From Nocardioides guangzhouensis (GTDB lineage Bacteria; Actinomycetota; Actinomycetes; Propionibacteriales; Nocardioidaceae), in contig NZ_SDKM01000008.1 of NCBI RefSeq assembly GCF_004519545.1, forward strand, positions 1 to 64,000: 64,000 nt of DNA, given 5' to 3'. Position 1 is the first letter of the stretch. Each line of letters opens with the position of its first letter. A program made the translations under genes and the position numbers. The notes beneath the pieces are model-generated. The model saw only the letters and a program-made list of their open reading frames with translations. It ran no database searches and was not told where the DNA came from. Shown in pieces: positions 17,730 to 26,351 of this stretch.

Positions 17730-18536
17730 ATGAGCACCTCGCCGCTGATCAACGTGACCGGACTGCAGGAGAGCCTCGGCTCGGTGACCGTGCTCGACGT
17801 GCGGTACCGGACCGCCGGACCCGGCGGGATCGACGAGTTCCGCGCGGGCCACGTCCCCGGTGCGTCGTACGTGGACCTCGACACCGACCTCGCCGCCCCG
17901 CCCGGCCCGGGCGGCCGGCACCCGCTCCCGGACCCCGTCGTGTTCAACGAGGCCATGCGCCGGGCCGGGGTGGGACTGGAGAGCGGGGTCGTGGTGTACG
18001 ACGACTGGTCGGGGCAGGCGGCCGCGCGGGCGTGGTGGCTGCTGCGGCACTACGGGCACCACGACGTGCGGGTGCTCGACGGCGGCTGGCGGGCGTGGGT
18101 CGCGGCCGGTGGGCGCGTGGAGACCGGGGACCCGAGCCCGGTGCCCGGCGACTTCCACGGACGGCCCGGGTCGATGGGGGTGGTCGGGCCGGACGACGTG
18201 ACGTCGGTCGGGGTGCTGGTCGACGCCCGGGCGGCCGAGCGCTACCGGGGTGAGACCGAGCCGATCGACCCGGTGGCCGGGCACATCCCCGGTGCGGTGA
18301 ACGTGCCCACGGTGCGCAACCTCGACAACCACGGCCACTTCCGGGACGTGCACGAGCTGCGCGAGGTCTACGCCGCGGTCGGGGCGACGGCGGACGCCGA
18401 CGTCGCGGCGTACTGCGGCTCCGGGGTCACCGCCACCCACGACGTGCTCGCGATGGAGCTGGTCGGGATCCGGGCACGGCTCTACCCGGGCTCGTGGAGC
18501 GGCTGGATCACCGACCCGTCGCGGCCGGTGGCCTGA
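17730..18536 (+). CDS. thiosulfate/3-mercaptopyruvate sulfurtransferase, two rhodanese domains
   Basis: Protein of 268 residues with two rhodanese domains. The first (about 1-130) has no active cysteine (VYDDWSGQAAAR at that place). The second carries the catalytic Cys229 in AYCGSGVTA. CGSGVTA is typical of mercaptopyruvate-type sulfurtransferases. It transfers sulfur from a sulfur donor to cyanide or thiols in the cytoplasm. The start lies six bases after GACACT (17718-17723), a possible leaderless promoter. It ends four bases before the convergent reductase gene. Confidence 0.88.
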   Translation: MSTSPLINVTGLQESLGSVTVLDVRYRTAGPGGIDEFRAGHVPGASYVDLDTDLAAPPGPGGRHPLPDPVVFNEAMRRAGVGLESGVVVYDDWSGQAAARAWWLLRHYGHHDVRVLDGGWRAWVAAGGRVETGDPSPVPGDFHGRPGSMGVVGPDDVTSVGVLVDARAAERYRGETEPIDPVAGHIPGAVNVPTVRNLDNHGHFRDVHELREVYAAVGATADADVAAYCGSGVTATHDVLAMELVGIRARLYPGSWSGWITDPSRPVA

Positions 18537-18540
18537 CGAC

Positions 18541-20559
18541 CTACCAGTGCACGCCCTTGAACAGGCGTGCCAGCGCGACCTGCTCGCTCTCCCGCTTGCG
18601 GTCGGTGCCCTCGGTCTGCGGCCCGCGAGCGGCGGCCGAGTCCGGGAACACGTGGTAGGCCATGTTGAGCACCCGGAACGAGGCCCGCGGCGCCATCGTG
18701 TGCGCCACCGCGCCGGCGTTGCCGAGCACCGTGTTGAGCTCGTGCGGCCTCTCCACCATCGCCTTGACGACCCAGTCCGCGGCCTGGGCCGGCGAGATCG
18801 TGGGGAACTTGTCGTACAGCTTGGTCGGGGCGATCATCGGCGTCTTGACGAGCGGCATGTGCACGTTGGTGAAGGTGATCCCGTCGCCGACCACCTCGCT
18901 GGAGACCACGTTGCTCCAGGCGTCGAGCGCGGCCTTGGACGCGACGTACGCCGAGAAGCGCGGCGGGTTGGTCTGCACGCCGATCGAGCTGATGTTGACG
19001 ATGTGGGTTCGCTGCTGCTCCCGCATCATCGGCATCAGGCCCATGATCAGCCGGATCGCGCCGAAGTAGTTGAGCTGCATGGTGCGCTCGAAGTCGTGGA
19101 ACCGGTCCTGGCTGAGCTTGAGGGACCGGCGGATCGAGCGGCCGGCGTTGTTGACCAGGAAGTCGACCGACGGGAGCTCGGAGGTGAGCCGCTTGCACAG
19201 GTCGTCGATGGCCTCGAGGTCGGAGAGGTCGCACGGAAACACGAGCGCCTCACCGCCGCGCAGCGCGATCGTCACCTGGAGGTCCTCGAGCTTGTCGCGA
19301 CCACGGGCGACCAGCACCGGGATGCCGCCGGCCTGGGCCACCTTGAGCGCGGTGACCTTGCCGATGCCGGACGAGGCGCCGGTGATGACGACGTACTTGC
19401 CCTCGAGCGTGCGCCGGGTGTCCTTGTCGCGGGCGGTGGACCGGTCGAGGTTCTCCTCCCAGTAGTGCCACAGCGCCGCGGCGTACGTCTCGACCGGCGG
19501 CAACGACAGGCCCGAGCCCGACAGCGCCTGCTCGGTGCGGGCCGAGTCGAAGACCGGCACGAACGCCGTGTGGCCGAGCACCTCGGGCGGGATCCCGGCC
19601 CGGCCCACGGTCTGGCCGAGTGCCGCCTGCACCGGCGCCATGCGCAGCGCGGCGGCGGTGATCGTGGCCGGGCGCAGCCGCCGCGGCACCATGGCGAGCG
19701 GCCCGGCCGTGGTGACCTTGCGGTCGATCGGGGTGGCGAACTTCGGCGCTCCGGCGGCCGCGCAGAACGCGTTGACAAGCTCGACCACCGGCTGCGGCTC
19801 CGGGTTGACCAGGTGGAACGCCTCGCCGTCGCGGTCGGGGACGTGGGCCAGGAAGTCCATCGCCTTCGCGACGTAGTCGACCGGGACGACGTTGGTGTCG
19901 CCCAGGTCGACACCGACCAGGGGCAGCCAGGACGGCAGGGTGTCGCGCAGCCGCTTGATGGCAGGGAAGAAGTAGTAGGGCCCGTCGACCTTGTCCATCG
20001 CGCCGGTCTCGGCGTCGCCGACCACGACGGCCGGGCGGTAGACCCGCCACGGCACCGGGCACTCCTCGCGCACGATCTTCTCGGACTCGAACTTGGTGCG
20101 GTGGTACGGCGACGGGAGCTGCTGGCCCTCGTCGAACATCGTCTCGTCGAACACCCCGGCGTACTCGCCGGCCGCGGCCACGGACGACACCTGGTGGAAG
20201 CAGCCGGCCTCGAGGGACCCCGCGAGCACGAGCGCGTTGCGGGTGCCCTCGACGTTCATCGCGTCGTTGGTGGCGGCGTCCGCGGTCATGTCGTAGATGG
20301 CGGCGAGGTGGAAGAAGTGCTCGACGTCGCCGGTGTGCTGGGCGATCCACTCGGGGTCGACGCCGAGGTTCTCGGCGGACAGGTCACCGACGACGGGTAC
20401 GACGCAGTCCCCGCCGCCCCAGCGCTTGCGCAGCAGCTCGAGCCGGGGAACTGAGGACTCGCGGACCAGCACGAACACCTGCCCCTCGTGCTGGTCGACG
20501 AGCTCCTGGACGAGGAAGCGGCCGATGAAGCCGGTGGCGCCGGTGACGAAGTAGGACAT
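18541..20559 (-). CDS. two-domain SDR fatty-acyl-CoA reductase-like oxidoreductase
   Basis: Protein of 672 residues made of two short-chain dehydrogenase domains. The N-terminal extended SDR (about 1-370) has TGATGFIG and the Tyr152/Lys156 pair in YHRTK. The C-terminal classical SDR (about 385-650) has TGASSGIG and the YVASK pair near 538. This architecture matches actinobacterial fatty-acyl-CoA reductases such as mycobacterial AcrA1 and Acinetobacter Acr1-type enzymes, which make fatty aldehydes or alcohols. The domain call is firm; the exact substrate is inferred. The start lies six bases after TACGCT (minus strand, 20571-20566), suggesting leaderless transcription. Confidence 0.83.
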   Translation of the reverse strand: MSYFVTGATGFIGRFLVQELVDQHEGQVFVLVRESSVPRLELLRKRWGGGDCVVPVVGDLSAENLGVDPEWIAQHTGDVEHFFHLAAIYDMTADAATNDAMNVEGTRNALVLAGSLEAGCFHQVSSVAAAGEYAGVFDETMFDEGQQLPSPYHRTKFESEKIVREECPVPWRVYRPAVVVGDAETGAMDKVDGPYYFFPAIKRLRDTLPSWLPLVGVDLGDTNVVPVDYVAKAMDFLAHVPDRDGEAFHLVNPEPQPVVELVNAFCAAAGAPKFATPIDRKVTTAGPLAMVPRRLRPATITAAALRMAPVQAALGQTVGRAGIPPEVLGHTAFVPVFDSARTEQALSGSGLSLPPVETYAAALWHYWEENLDRSTARDKDTRRTLEGKYVVITGASSGIGKVTALKVAQAGGIPVLVARGRDKLEDLQVTIALRGGEALVFPCDLSDLEAIDDLCKRLTSELPSVDFLVNNAGRSIRRSLKLSQDRFHDFERTMQLNYFGAIRLIMGLMPMMREQQRTHIVNISSIGVQTNPPRFSAYVASKAALDAWSNVVSSEVVGDGITFTNVHMPLVKTPMIAPTKLYDKFPTISPAQAADWVVKAMVERPHELNTVLGNAGAVAHTMAPRASFRVLNMAYHVFPDSAAARGPQTEGTDRKRESEQVALARLFKGVHW

Positions 20560-20645
20560 GGGCGGAGCGTAGTCGGATCGCGGCCGCCGCGACCACGGTC
20601 GAACCGGGTCACGGCCCCCACGCCGGGGGCGGGGCCGGTGCCCGG

Positions 20646-21608
20646 TCAGTCGTGCTTGCCGCCGCCGAACATGATCTCGTCCCAGCTCGGCACCGAGGCA
20701 CGACCGCGGCGCTTGGGCCGGGCCGGGGCGGGCTGCTCGGCGGCCGGGGTCTCGGGCTCCGGCTCGGCCGCGGGCTCGGCCCGGCCGGTGTGCTCGTGGT
20801 GCGCGGGCTCGTCGGCCAAGGGCTCGGGCGTGGGGGAGATGTCGGCGTCGGCGTCGCGCACCCGGGCCGCGGTCTCGGTGAGGTCCTCGGTCGTGGCGTC
20901 GGCCTCGTCGGCCGGGCGGTTGGCCAGCTCGATCGCGTCGTCGCCCAGGGGCAGCTCGTCCTCGGACACCGCCGCCAGCCGGCGCTGGCGGGCCTGCCTG
21001 AGGTCGTCGCGGGGCGGTGCGGCCGGGGCGCTGGCGACCGCGTCCCCGACCAGCCAGCGGGCGTCGTCGTTCTCGGTGGTCACGTAGTTGCCGGGGGCGT
21101 CGTACGCGAACGTGGCGGTGCCCTTGCGCTTGCTGGAGGCGTAGATCGCGGTCAGCGACCAGCGGCCGTCCTCGCGGCGCCAGGCGTCCCACTCGACGGT
21201 GCCGGGGTCGACGTTGAGCGGCCGGAGCTGGCTGGAGACCGCGTCCCCGAGGGTGCGGGCGCCGGCGTCGCCGGCCTTGCGGCGTACCGAGGACCGCTGG
21301 GCGCGCTCGGCCACGTGGGCACGCTCGGCCAGCACGGGGGCGGCGAAGGGCATGATCTTCTCGACCGTGGTCTGCGCGGCCTGCGCCACCGCCTCCGGGG
21401 TCTCGCCGGAGCGGATGCGCGCCTGGATGTCGCGGGGACGGAGCGTGCTTTCCATTCTGATCTCCAACTGGCCGAGTCGTGCGTTCTCGCCGCGCAGGGC
21501 GGCCCGGAAGCGTGCGTCGATGTCCACGGAGAACTCGTCTCCCGAGTCGCTGACCAGCAGCAGACGCTTGTTGTCCTCGCTCAGTCCCACGACTGTGAGG
21601 TGCAACAT
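20646..21608 (-). CDS. sepH: septation protein SepH
   Basis: Protein of 320 residues. The N-terminal DUF3071 part (about 1-190) starts MLHLTVVGLSEDNKRLLL and includes the helix-turn-helix-like DIQARIRSGETPEAVAQAA. The rest is acidic, proline- and alanine-rich, with a short conserved C-terminal motif VPSWDEIMFG near the end. SepH in Streptomyces and mycobacteria binds FtsZ and promotes its assembly at septa. It sits close to parC, as in other actinobacteria. ATG 21608 has only a weak AGGACGG upstream. Confidence 0.92.
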   Translation of the reverse strand: MLHLTVVGLSEDNKRLLLVSDSGDEFSVDIDARFRAALRGENARLGQLEIRMESTLRPRDIQARIRSGETPEAVAQAAQTTVEKIMPFAAPVLAERAHVAERAQRSSVRRKAGDAGARTLGDAVSSQLRPLNVDPGTVEWDAWRREDGRWSLTAIYASSKRKGTATFAYDAPGNYVTTENDDARWLVGDAVASAPAAPPRDDLRQARQRRLAAVSEDELPLGDDAIELANRPADEADATTEDLTETAARVRDADADISPTPEPLADEPAHHEHTGRAEPAAEPEPETPAAEQPAPARPKRRGRASVPSWDEIMFGGGKHD

Positions 21609-21736
21609 GCGCCGTCCTGTCCATCTCGTCCGTCTCCGGTTGTGGGGGCGAGCCTACGCCAGCGGCGAGGGGGTCGGTCGCACGTGCGGCGGCGCGCCTC
21701 GCGGGACGTGGCAGGCGTCTCGCTAGCCTCCGGGGC

Positions 21737-22363
21737 ATGGGCTCGTCGTGGATCCTGGTCGCCTTCGACCTGGCCGGGATCTTCGTGTTCGCGATCTCGG
21801 GCGCGCTGGTCGCCGTACGCAAGCAGCTGGACCTGTTCGGGGTGCTGGTCCTGGCCTGCGTGACCGGCCTGGGCGGCGGGTTCCTGCGCGACGTGCTCAT
21901 CGGCGTGACACCGCCGGCGTCGCTCGCGGACTGGCGCTACCTGCTGGTCCCGGTGGCGGCCGGTCTGCTCACGTTCGTCTTCCATCCGACGCTCGGGAAG
22001 ATGGAGCCGTACATCAACGTCTTCGACGCCTTCGGCCTCGCCCTGTTCTGCGTCACGGGTGCCGCCAAGTCGGTGGAGGCCGGCCTGAGCCCGATCCCCG
22101 CCGCGGTCATGGGCATGGTGACCGCGATCGGTGGCGGCATGGCCCGCGACCTCCTGGCCGGTCGGGTGCCGGTGATCTTCCGCGGTGAGCTCTACGCGAC
22201 GCCCGCGCTGGCCGGGGCCGGCATCGCCGCCGTGCTCACCTACTACGACGGGCCGGAGGTGGTCGCAGCGTTCTGCGGCGGCTCGCTGTGCCTGGTGTGG
22301 CGGCTGGTGGCCATCCGCCGCAACTGGACTGCACCGCTGCCCCGTGGCCCGGCGAGCGTCTGA
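21737..22363 (+). CDS. TRIC-type trimeric intracellular cation channel (YadS/UPF0126)
   Basis: Membrane protein of 208 residues with seven predicted helices, built as a repeat of a three-helix unit plus one. Each repeat carries the signature GGG-RD: GLGGGFLRDVLIG near 55 and AIGGGMARDLLAG near 138. Prokaryotic TRIC channels are homotrimers that pass potassium and sodium. The start lies seven bases after TAGCCT (21724-21729), with no ribosome site, so it is a good leaderless candidate. It is unlinked to the potassium module at 34-37 kb. Confidence 0.88.
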   Translation: MGSSWILVAFDLAGIFVFAISGALVAVRKQLDLFGVLVLACVTGLGGGFLRDVLIGVTPPASLADWRYLLVPVAAGLLTFVFHPTLGKMEPYINVFDAFGLALFCVTGAAKSVEAGLSPIPAAVMGMVTAIGGGMARDLLAGRVPVIFRGELYATPALAGAGIAAVLTYYDGPEVVAAFCGGSLCLVWRLVAIRRNWTAPLPRGPASV

Positions 22364-22474
22364 GCGGGCCGCCCATCCGGTCTATTCCCACCGAACGGGT
22401 TCGCTGCAAGACTGCGAAGCGCAGGCGGGGCTGACGGTTCCAGCCCTGGGGTCCGCTCCCCGCGAGGAGGGACC

Positions 22475-23956
22475 ATGCCGACCCTGGACCAGCTCTTCCG
22501 ACGCAAGCCCGTCCCCGAGATGTCCGCCGAGAGCGGCTCCGACAGCAACCAGAGCGAGCTCGAGCGGTCGATCGGACTCTTCCAGCTGTCGGCCTTCGGC
22601 ATCGGCGCCACGATCGGCACCGGTATCTTCTTCGTGCTGTCGGAAGCGGTACCCATCGCCGGCCCCGCGGTGATCTGGTCGTTCGTGCTCGCCGGGGCCG
22701 TCGCCGGGCTCACCGCCGTCTGCTACGCCGAGCTCGCCAGCGCCGTGCCGGTGTCGGGCTCGTCCTACTCCTACGCCTACGCGACGCTGGGTGAGCTGCC
22801 GGCGATCGGCGTGGCCGCATGCCTCCTGCTGGAGTACGGCGTCTCAGCGGGTGCCGTCGCGGTCGGCTGGTCGCAGTACCTCAACCAGTTCCTGGACAAC
22901 GTCTTCAGCTACCAGCTCCCGTCGCAGTGGACCATGGCGCCGGAGGAGGGCGGCTGCGACCCCTCGTGGCTTCCCTGCAGCGACGCCTACATCAACCTGC
23001 CCGCCGTCATCCTGATCATCCTGGTCGCGCTGCTGCTCATCCGCGGGGCAAGCGAGTCGGCCACGGTGAACGCCGTGATGGTGTGCATCAAGCTCGGCGT
23101 CCTGGTCATGTTCATCGTGATCGGTGTGACCGGCTGGAACTCCGACAACCTGTCCCCGTTCGCTCCCGACGGGCTGAACGGCGTCACGACGGCAGCCGGC
23201 ATCATCTTCTTCTCCTACATCGGCCTCGACGCCGTGTCCACCGCCGGCGAAGAGGTGAAGAACCCGAGGCGCAACCTCCCGCTGGCGATCCTGATCGCCC
23301 TGGTGACGGTGACGACGCTGTACCTCCTGGTCTCGCTGATCGCCGTTGCGGCGCAGCCGGCCGCGGAGTTCGAGGGCCAGTCGGCCGGCCTCTCCCAGAT
23401 CCTCGAGGACATCACGGGGTCGGAGTGGCCGGGCACGGTGATCGCGGCGGGCGCGATCATCTCGATCTTCAGCGTCACGCTGATCGTGATCTACGGGCAG
23501 ACCCGGATCCTGTTCGCGATGGCTCGCGACGGCATGCTCCCGGAGCTCTTCCACAGGGTGAACCCGCGCACGCTCACGCCGGTGCCGAACACCGTCATCG
23601 TCGCGGCCGTCATCGCGGTGCTGGCCGGGCTGATCCCGATCAACTTCCTGGCCGAGATGACCAGCATCGGCACCCTGGTCGCGTTCCTGGTGGTGTCGAT
23701 CGGCGTGATGGTGCTCCGCCAGACCCACCCGGAGCTGCCCCGTGGCTTCAAGGTCCCGCTCTACCCGGTCACGCCGATCCTGTCGATCGCCGGCTGCATC
23801 TGGATCATCCAGGACCTCCGCGCGGTCACGATCTGGGTGTTCCTGATCTGGGTGACGGTCGCGCTGCTCTGGTACGCCGTCTACGGCTTCAAGCACTCCC
23901 ACCTCGGCCGGCACGAGCACGTCGGGCTGATCCACGACGAGGAGACGCCTTCATGA
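22475..23956 (+). CDS. APC-family amino acid permease
   Basis: Protein of 493 residues with a 12-helix APC fold. Landmarks are GIGATIGTGIFFVLSEA in helix 1, VCYAELASAVPVSGSSYSYAYATLGE, FFSYIGLDAVSTAGEEVKNPRR and GQTRILFAMARDGMLP. A GAGGAGGG ribosome site precedes ATG 22475. Its stop overlaps the start of the universal stress protein gene (ATGA), so the two are translationally coupled, suggesting that the stress protein may act on or with the permease. The transported amino acid is unknown. Confidence 0.89.
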   Translation: MPTLDQLFRRKPVPEMSAESGSDSNQSELERSIGLFQLSAFGIGATIGTGIFFVLSEAVPIAGPAVIWSFVLAGAVAGLTAVCYAELASAVPVSGSSYSYAYATLGELPAIGVAACLLLEYGVSAGAVAVGWSQYLNQFLDNVFSYQLPSQWTMAPEEGGCDPSWLPCSDAYINLPAVILIILVALLLIRGASESATVNAVMVCIKLGVLVMFIVIGVTGWNSDNLSPFAPDGLNGVTTAAGIIFFSYIGLDAVSTAGEEVKNPRRNLPLAILIALVTVTTLYLLVSLIAVAAQPAAEFEGQSAGLSQILEDITGSEWPGTVIAAGAIISIFSVTLIVIYGQTRILFAMARDGMLPELFHRVNPRTLTPVPNTVIVAAVIAVLAGLIPINFLAEMTSIGTLVAFLVVSIGVMVLRQTHPELPRGFKVPLYPVTPILSIAGCIWIIQDLRAVTIWVFLIWVTVALLWYAVYGFKHSHLGRHEHVGLIHDEETPS

Positions 23957-24882
23957 CCCTGGTCGTCGGCTACGCGCCCGGCGCACGCGGCCAGGCCGCG
24001 TTGCACCTCGCGGCGATGCTGGCGCGATCGGCCGGCGACGACGTGGTCGTCGCGTCCGTCGTGCCGGCGCCGTGGGTGCCGGGCATGGCCCGGGTCGACG
24101 GGGAGTACCACCAGCAGCTGGACGACGCCGCCGACCGGGCGCTCGACCGCGCGAAGGAGCTGTGGCCGGACGGCGTGCGCGCGACGTACGTGCGGCACCG
24201 CGCGCGCTCGGCCCCGGCCGGCCTGCTGGAGATCGCGCACCAGCACGAGGCGAGCATGGTCGTGCTCGGCTCCTCCTCGGCCGGCGTGTTCGGGCACGTG
24301 GCGCTGGGCAGCGTCACCGACCGGCTCGTGCACAGCTCGACCGTGGCCCTGGCCCTGGCCCCCCGCGGGTTCCGGGCGGCGCGGGACGCGCGGGTGACCC
24401 GGGTGACCGCGGCGTACGGCGGGTCCAGCAGCGCCGAGCAGCTCGTCGTGGCCGCGGCTTCCGTGGCGGCGCAGGTCGGTGCGGCGATGCGGGTCGCGTC
24501 GTTCGCGGTCTGGAGGCGGCCGGCCTACACGACCGCGCTCGGCACCGACAGCGAGGACCTCGTGCTCCGGGAGTGGACCGACCAGGTGCGGGAGACCGCC
24601 CACTCCGCCGTCGCGCAGGTCGAGGGCCTGGCGTTCGCGCCGCACGACCTGGAGCTGGTGATCGGCAGCGGGCGCTCGTGGGCGGAGGCGGTCGAGGACG
24701 TCGGCTGGGACGACGGGGACGTGCTGGTGGTCGGGTCGAGCGAGCTGGGTCCGGTTGCGCAGGTCTTCCTCGGCAGCCGAGCCAGCAAGATCGTGCGGCA
24801 CTCGCCGGTGCCGGTCGTGGTGGTGCCGCGGGCCCGGGCCGAGGAGCTGGCCGAGCGGGCGGCCCGGACCGGGACGCCCTGA
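23953..24882 (+). CDS. tandem universal stress protein
   Basis: Protein of 309 residues with two UspA domains (about 1-140 and 150-297). Each ends in the ATP-binding G-2x-G-9x-G(S/T) type motif: GSSSAGVFGHVALGSVTDRL in the first and GSSELGPVAQVFLGSRASK in the second. It is cytoplasmic and probably nucleotide-binding. The ATG overlaps the permease stop codon by four bases, so expression is tied to the permease; some transporters carry such a domain fused at the C-terminus. Its ligand and role are not visible. Confidence 0.86.
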   Translation: MTLVVGYAPGARGQAALHLAAMLARSAGDDVVVASVVPAPWVPGMARVDGEYHQQLDDAADRALDRAKELWPDGVRATYVRHRARSAPAGLLEIAHQHEASMVVLGSSSAGVFGHVALGSVTDRLVHSSTVALALAPRGFRAARDARVTRVTAAYGGSSSAEQLVVAAASVAAQVGAAMRVASFAVWRRPAYTTALGTDSEDLVLREWTDQVRETAHSAVAQVEGLAFAPHDLELVIGSGRSWAEAVEDVGWDDGDVLVVGSSELGPVAQVFLGSRASKIVRHSPVPVVVVPRARAEELAERAARTGTP

Positions 24883-24904
24883 GCAAAGGGGCCGACCGAC
24901 GAAC

Positions 24905-24988
24905 GGCCAGGTCTTGTCCGCCGAGAGGCCAGCTCTTGTGGTGCGAGTGACCACGTCCTGCGGGCAATGAGCACGAAGTGGTCACTCG
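24905..24988. repeat. direct repeats plus 11-bp hairpin in the convergent intergenic region
   Basis: GGCCAGGTCTTGT (24905-24917) recurs as GGCCAGCTCTTGT (24927-24939). CGAGTGACCAC (24944-24954) pairs perfectly with GTGGTCACTCG (24978-24988). The hairpin may terminate both convergent transcripts. The first motif also occurs inverted at 43805-43816. Confidence 0.7.
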
Positions 24989-25021
24989 GAGCGCCATCCT
25001 GGCCGCTCGGCCGGGGAGGGG

Positions 25022-26341
25022 TCAGGGGCCGAGGATGGTGCGGAGGTGGGCGTTGACGAAGACGCGCCGGGGGTCGAGGCGGTCGCGGACGGCCTGGAAC
25101 TCGTCCCAGCGGGGGTACGCCGGGGCGAGGTCGGCGGCGGTCCGGGTGTGCAGCTTCCCCCAGTGCGGGCGGCCGTCGTGTTCGCGCATGACCCGCTCCA
25201 CGCCGCGGAAGTACGCCGTGTGGTCGGTGCGCCGGTTCACGTGGAACGCGAGGTAGACCGAGTCCCGGGCCGAGGCCGTGGACAGTGCGATGTCGTCGGC
25301 GGGGGCGTAGCGGATCTCCACCGGGAAGCTGATCCGCCAGCCCTCCTTCTCGACCAGCGCGCGGGCCTCTCGCAGCGCGGCCATGCCGGCCTCGCGCGGG
25401 ACGGCGTACTCCATCTCCCGGAAGACCACCCGCCGCGGCGCCGTGAACACCCGGTGCGGGACGTCGGAGTAGCGGCGCTCGGAGAGCAGCCCCGCCGACA
25501 GGCGGGCCAGGGGCGGCACCAGCCGAGGCGCCCGGTTGCCGACCGCGTTGACGACGCCGAACGCGCCGTTGGCGAGGAGCTCGTCGTCGACGAAGCGCCG
25601 CACCCGCCCCAGCGGCTCGGCCACGGAGGGCTCGGCGTCGAGCCGGTTGTTGGTCTTCACCTGCACCACGTCCGTGTGCGGGAACCAGTAGAGGTCGGCG
25701 TGGTGGTTCGCCGCCAGGATCTCGTCGTACGACGCCAGGGCCTCGTCCCACGGCATCGTGCGCTCGTGCGCCTCGAGCACCCCGAGCGGCTCCACGTCGA
25801 AGGTCAGCTCGGTGAGCACGCCCAGGGCGCCGAGCCCGACCCGGGCCACGGCGAACACGTCGGCGTTCTCGGTGCGGCTGGCCCGGAGGACCGACCCGTC
25901 GCCGGTCACCAGCTCCAGCGCCGAGAGCTGCATCGCCAGCGACGCGGCGACGCCGCCGGTGCCGTGGGTGCCGGTGGAGGTGGCGCCGGAGACGGTCTGC
26001 CGGTCGATGTCGCCCATGTTGTGCAGCGAAAGCCCGGCCCGCGTGAGCTCGGCGTTGAGCTCGTGCAGGGGAGTGCCGGCACGGACCGTCGCGGTCATCG
26101 CCTCCCGGTCGATCCCGACCACCCCGCTCAACCCCTCGGGCCGCAGCAGCACGTCCTCGGGGACCGCGATCGGGGTGAAGCTGTGCCCGGTGCCGGTGAC
26201 CTTGAGGGTGCCGCCGCGCTCCGCGACCTCGCGGACGATGACCCCGACCTCGTCGGCGTCGGTGGGGGTGACCACGCGGGCGGGGCGGGCCTTCTCGAGC
26301 CGGGACCAGTTGCGCCACCCGGGCGGCGTCGTGTCGCTCAC
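25022..26341 (-). CDS. FAD-linked sugar-lactone oxidase (D-arabinono-1,4-lactone / L-gulonolactone oxidase family)
   Basis: Protein of 439 residues. The N-terminal FAD-binding PCMH part (about 15-180) has VTGTGHSFTPIA, where the histidine is the usual flavin attachment site, and GATSTGTHGTGG. The C-terminal arabinono-lactone oxidase domain carries the family's HWGKLH motif near 398. Enzymes of this family oxidise sugar lactones to ascorbate-like products using oxygen or cytochrome c. The GTG start at 26341 is 10 bases after the MFS stop. No ribosome site is visible, so the start could differ. It is co-directional with the MFS gene, probably one operon. Confidence 0.88.
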   Translation of the reverse strand: MSDTTPPGWRNWSRLEKARPARVVTPTDADEVGVIVREVAERGGTLKVTGTGHSFTPIAVPEDVLLRPEGLSGVVGIDREAMTATVRAGTPLHELNAELTRAGLSLHNMGDIDRQTVSGATSTGTHGTGGVAASLAMQLSALELVTGDGSVLRASRTENADVFAVARVGLGALGVLTELTFDVEPLGVLEAHERTMPWDEALASYDEILAANHHADLYWFPHTDVVQVKTNNRLDAEPSVAEPLGRVRRFVDDELLANGAFGVVNAVGNRAPRLVPPLARLSAGLLSERRYSDVPHRVFTAPRRVVFREMEYAVPREAGMAALREARALVEKEGWRISFPVEIRYAPADDIALSTASARDSVYLAFHVNRRTDHTAYFRGVERVMREHDGRPHWGKLHTRTAADLAPAYPRWDEFQAVRDRLDPRRVFVNAHLRTILGP

Positions 26342-26351
26342 GGCACGGAGG

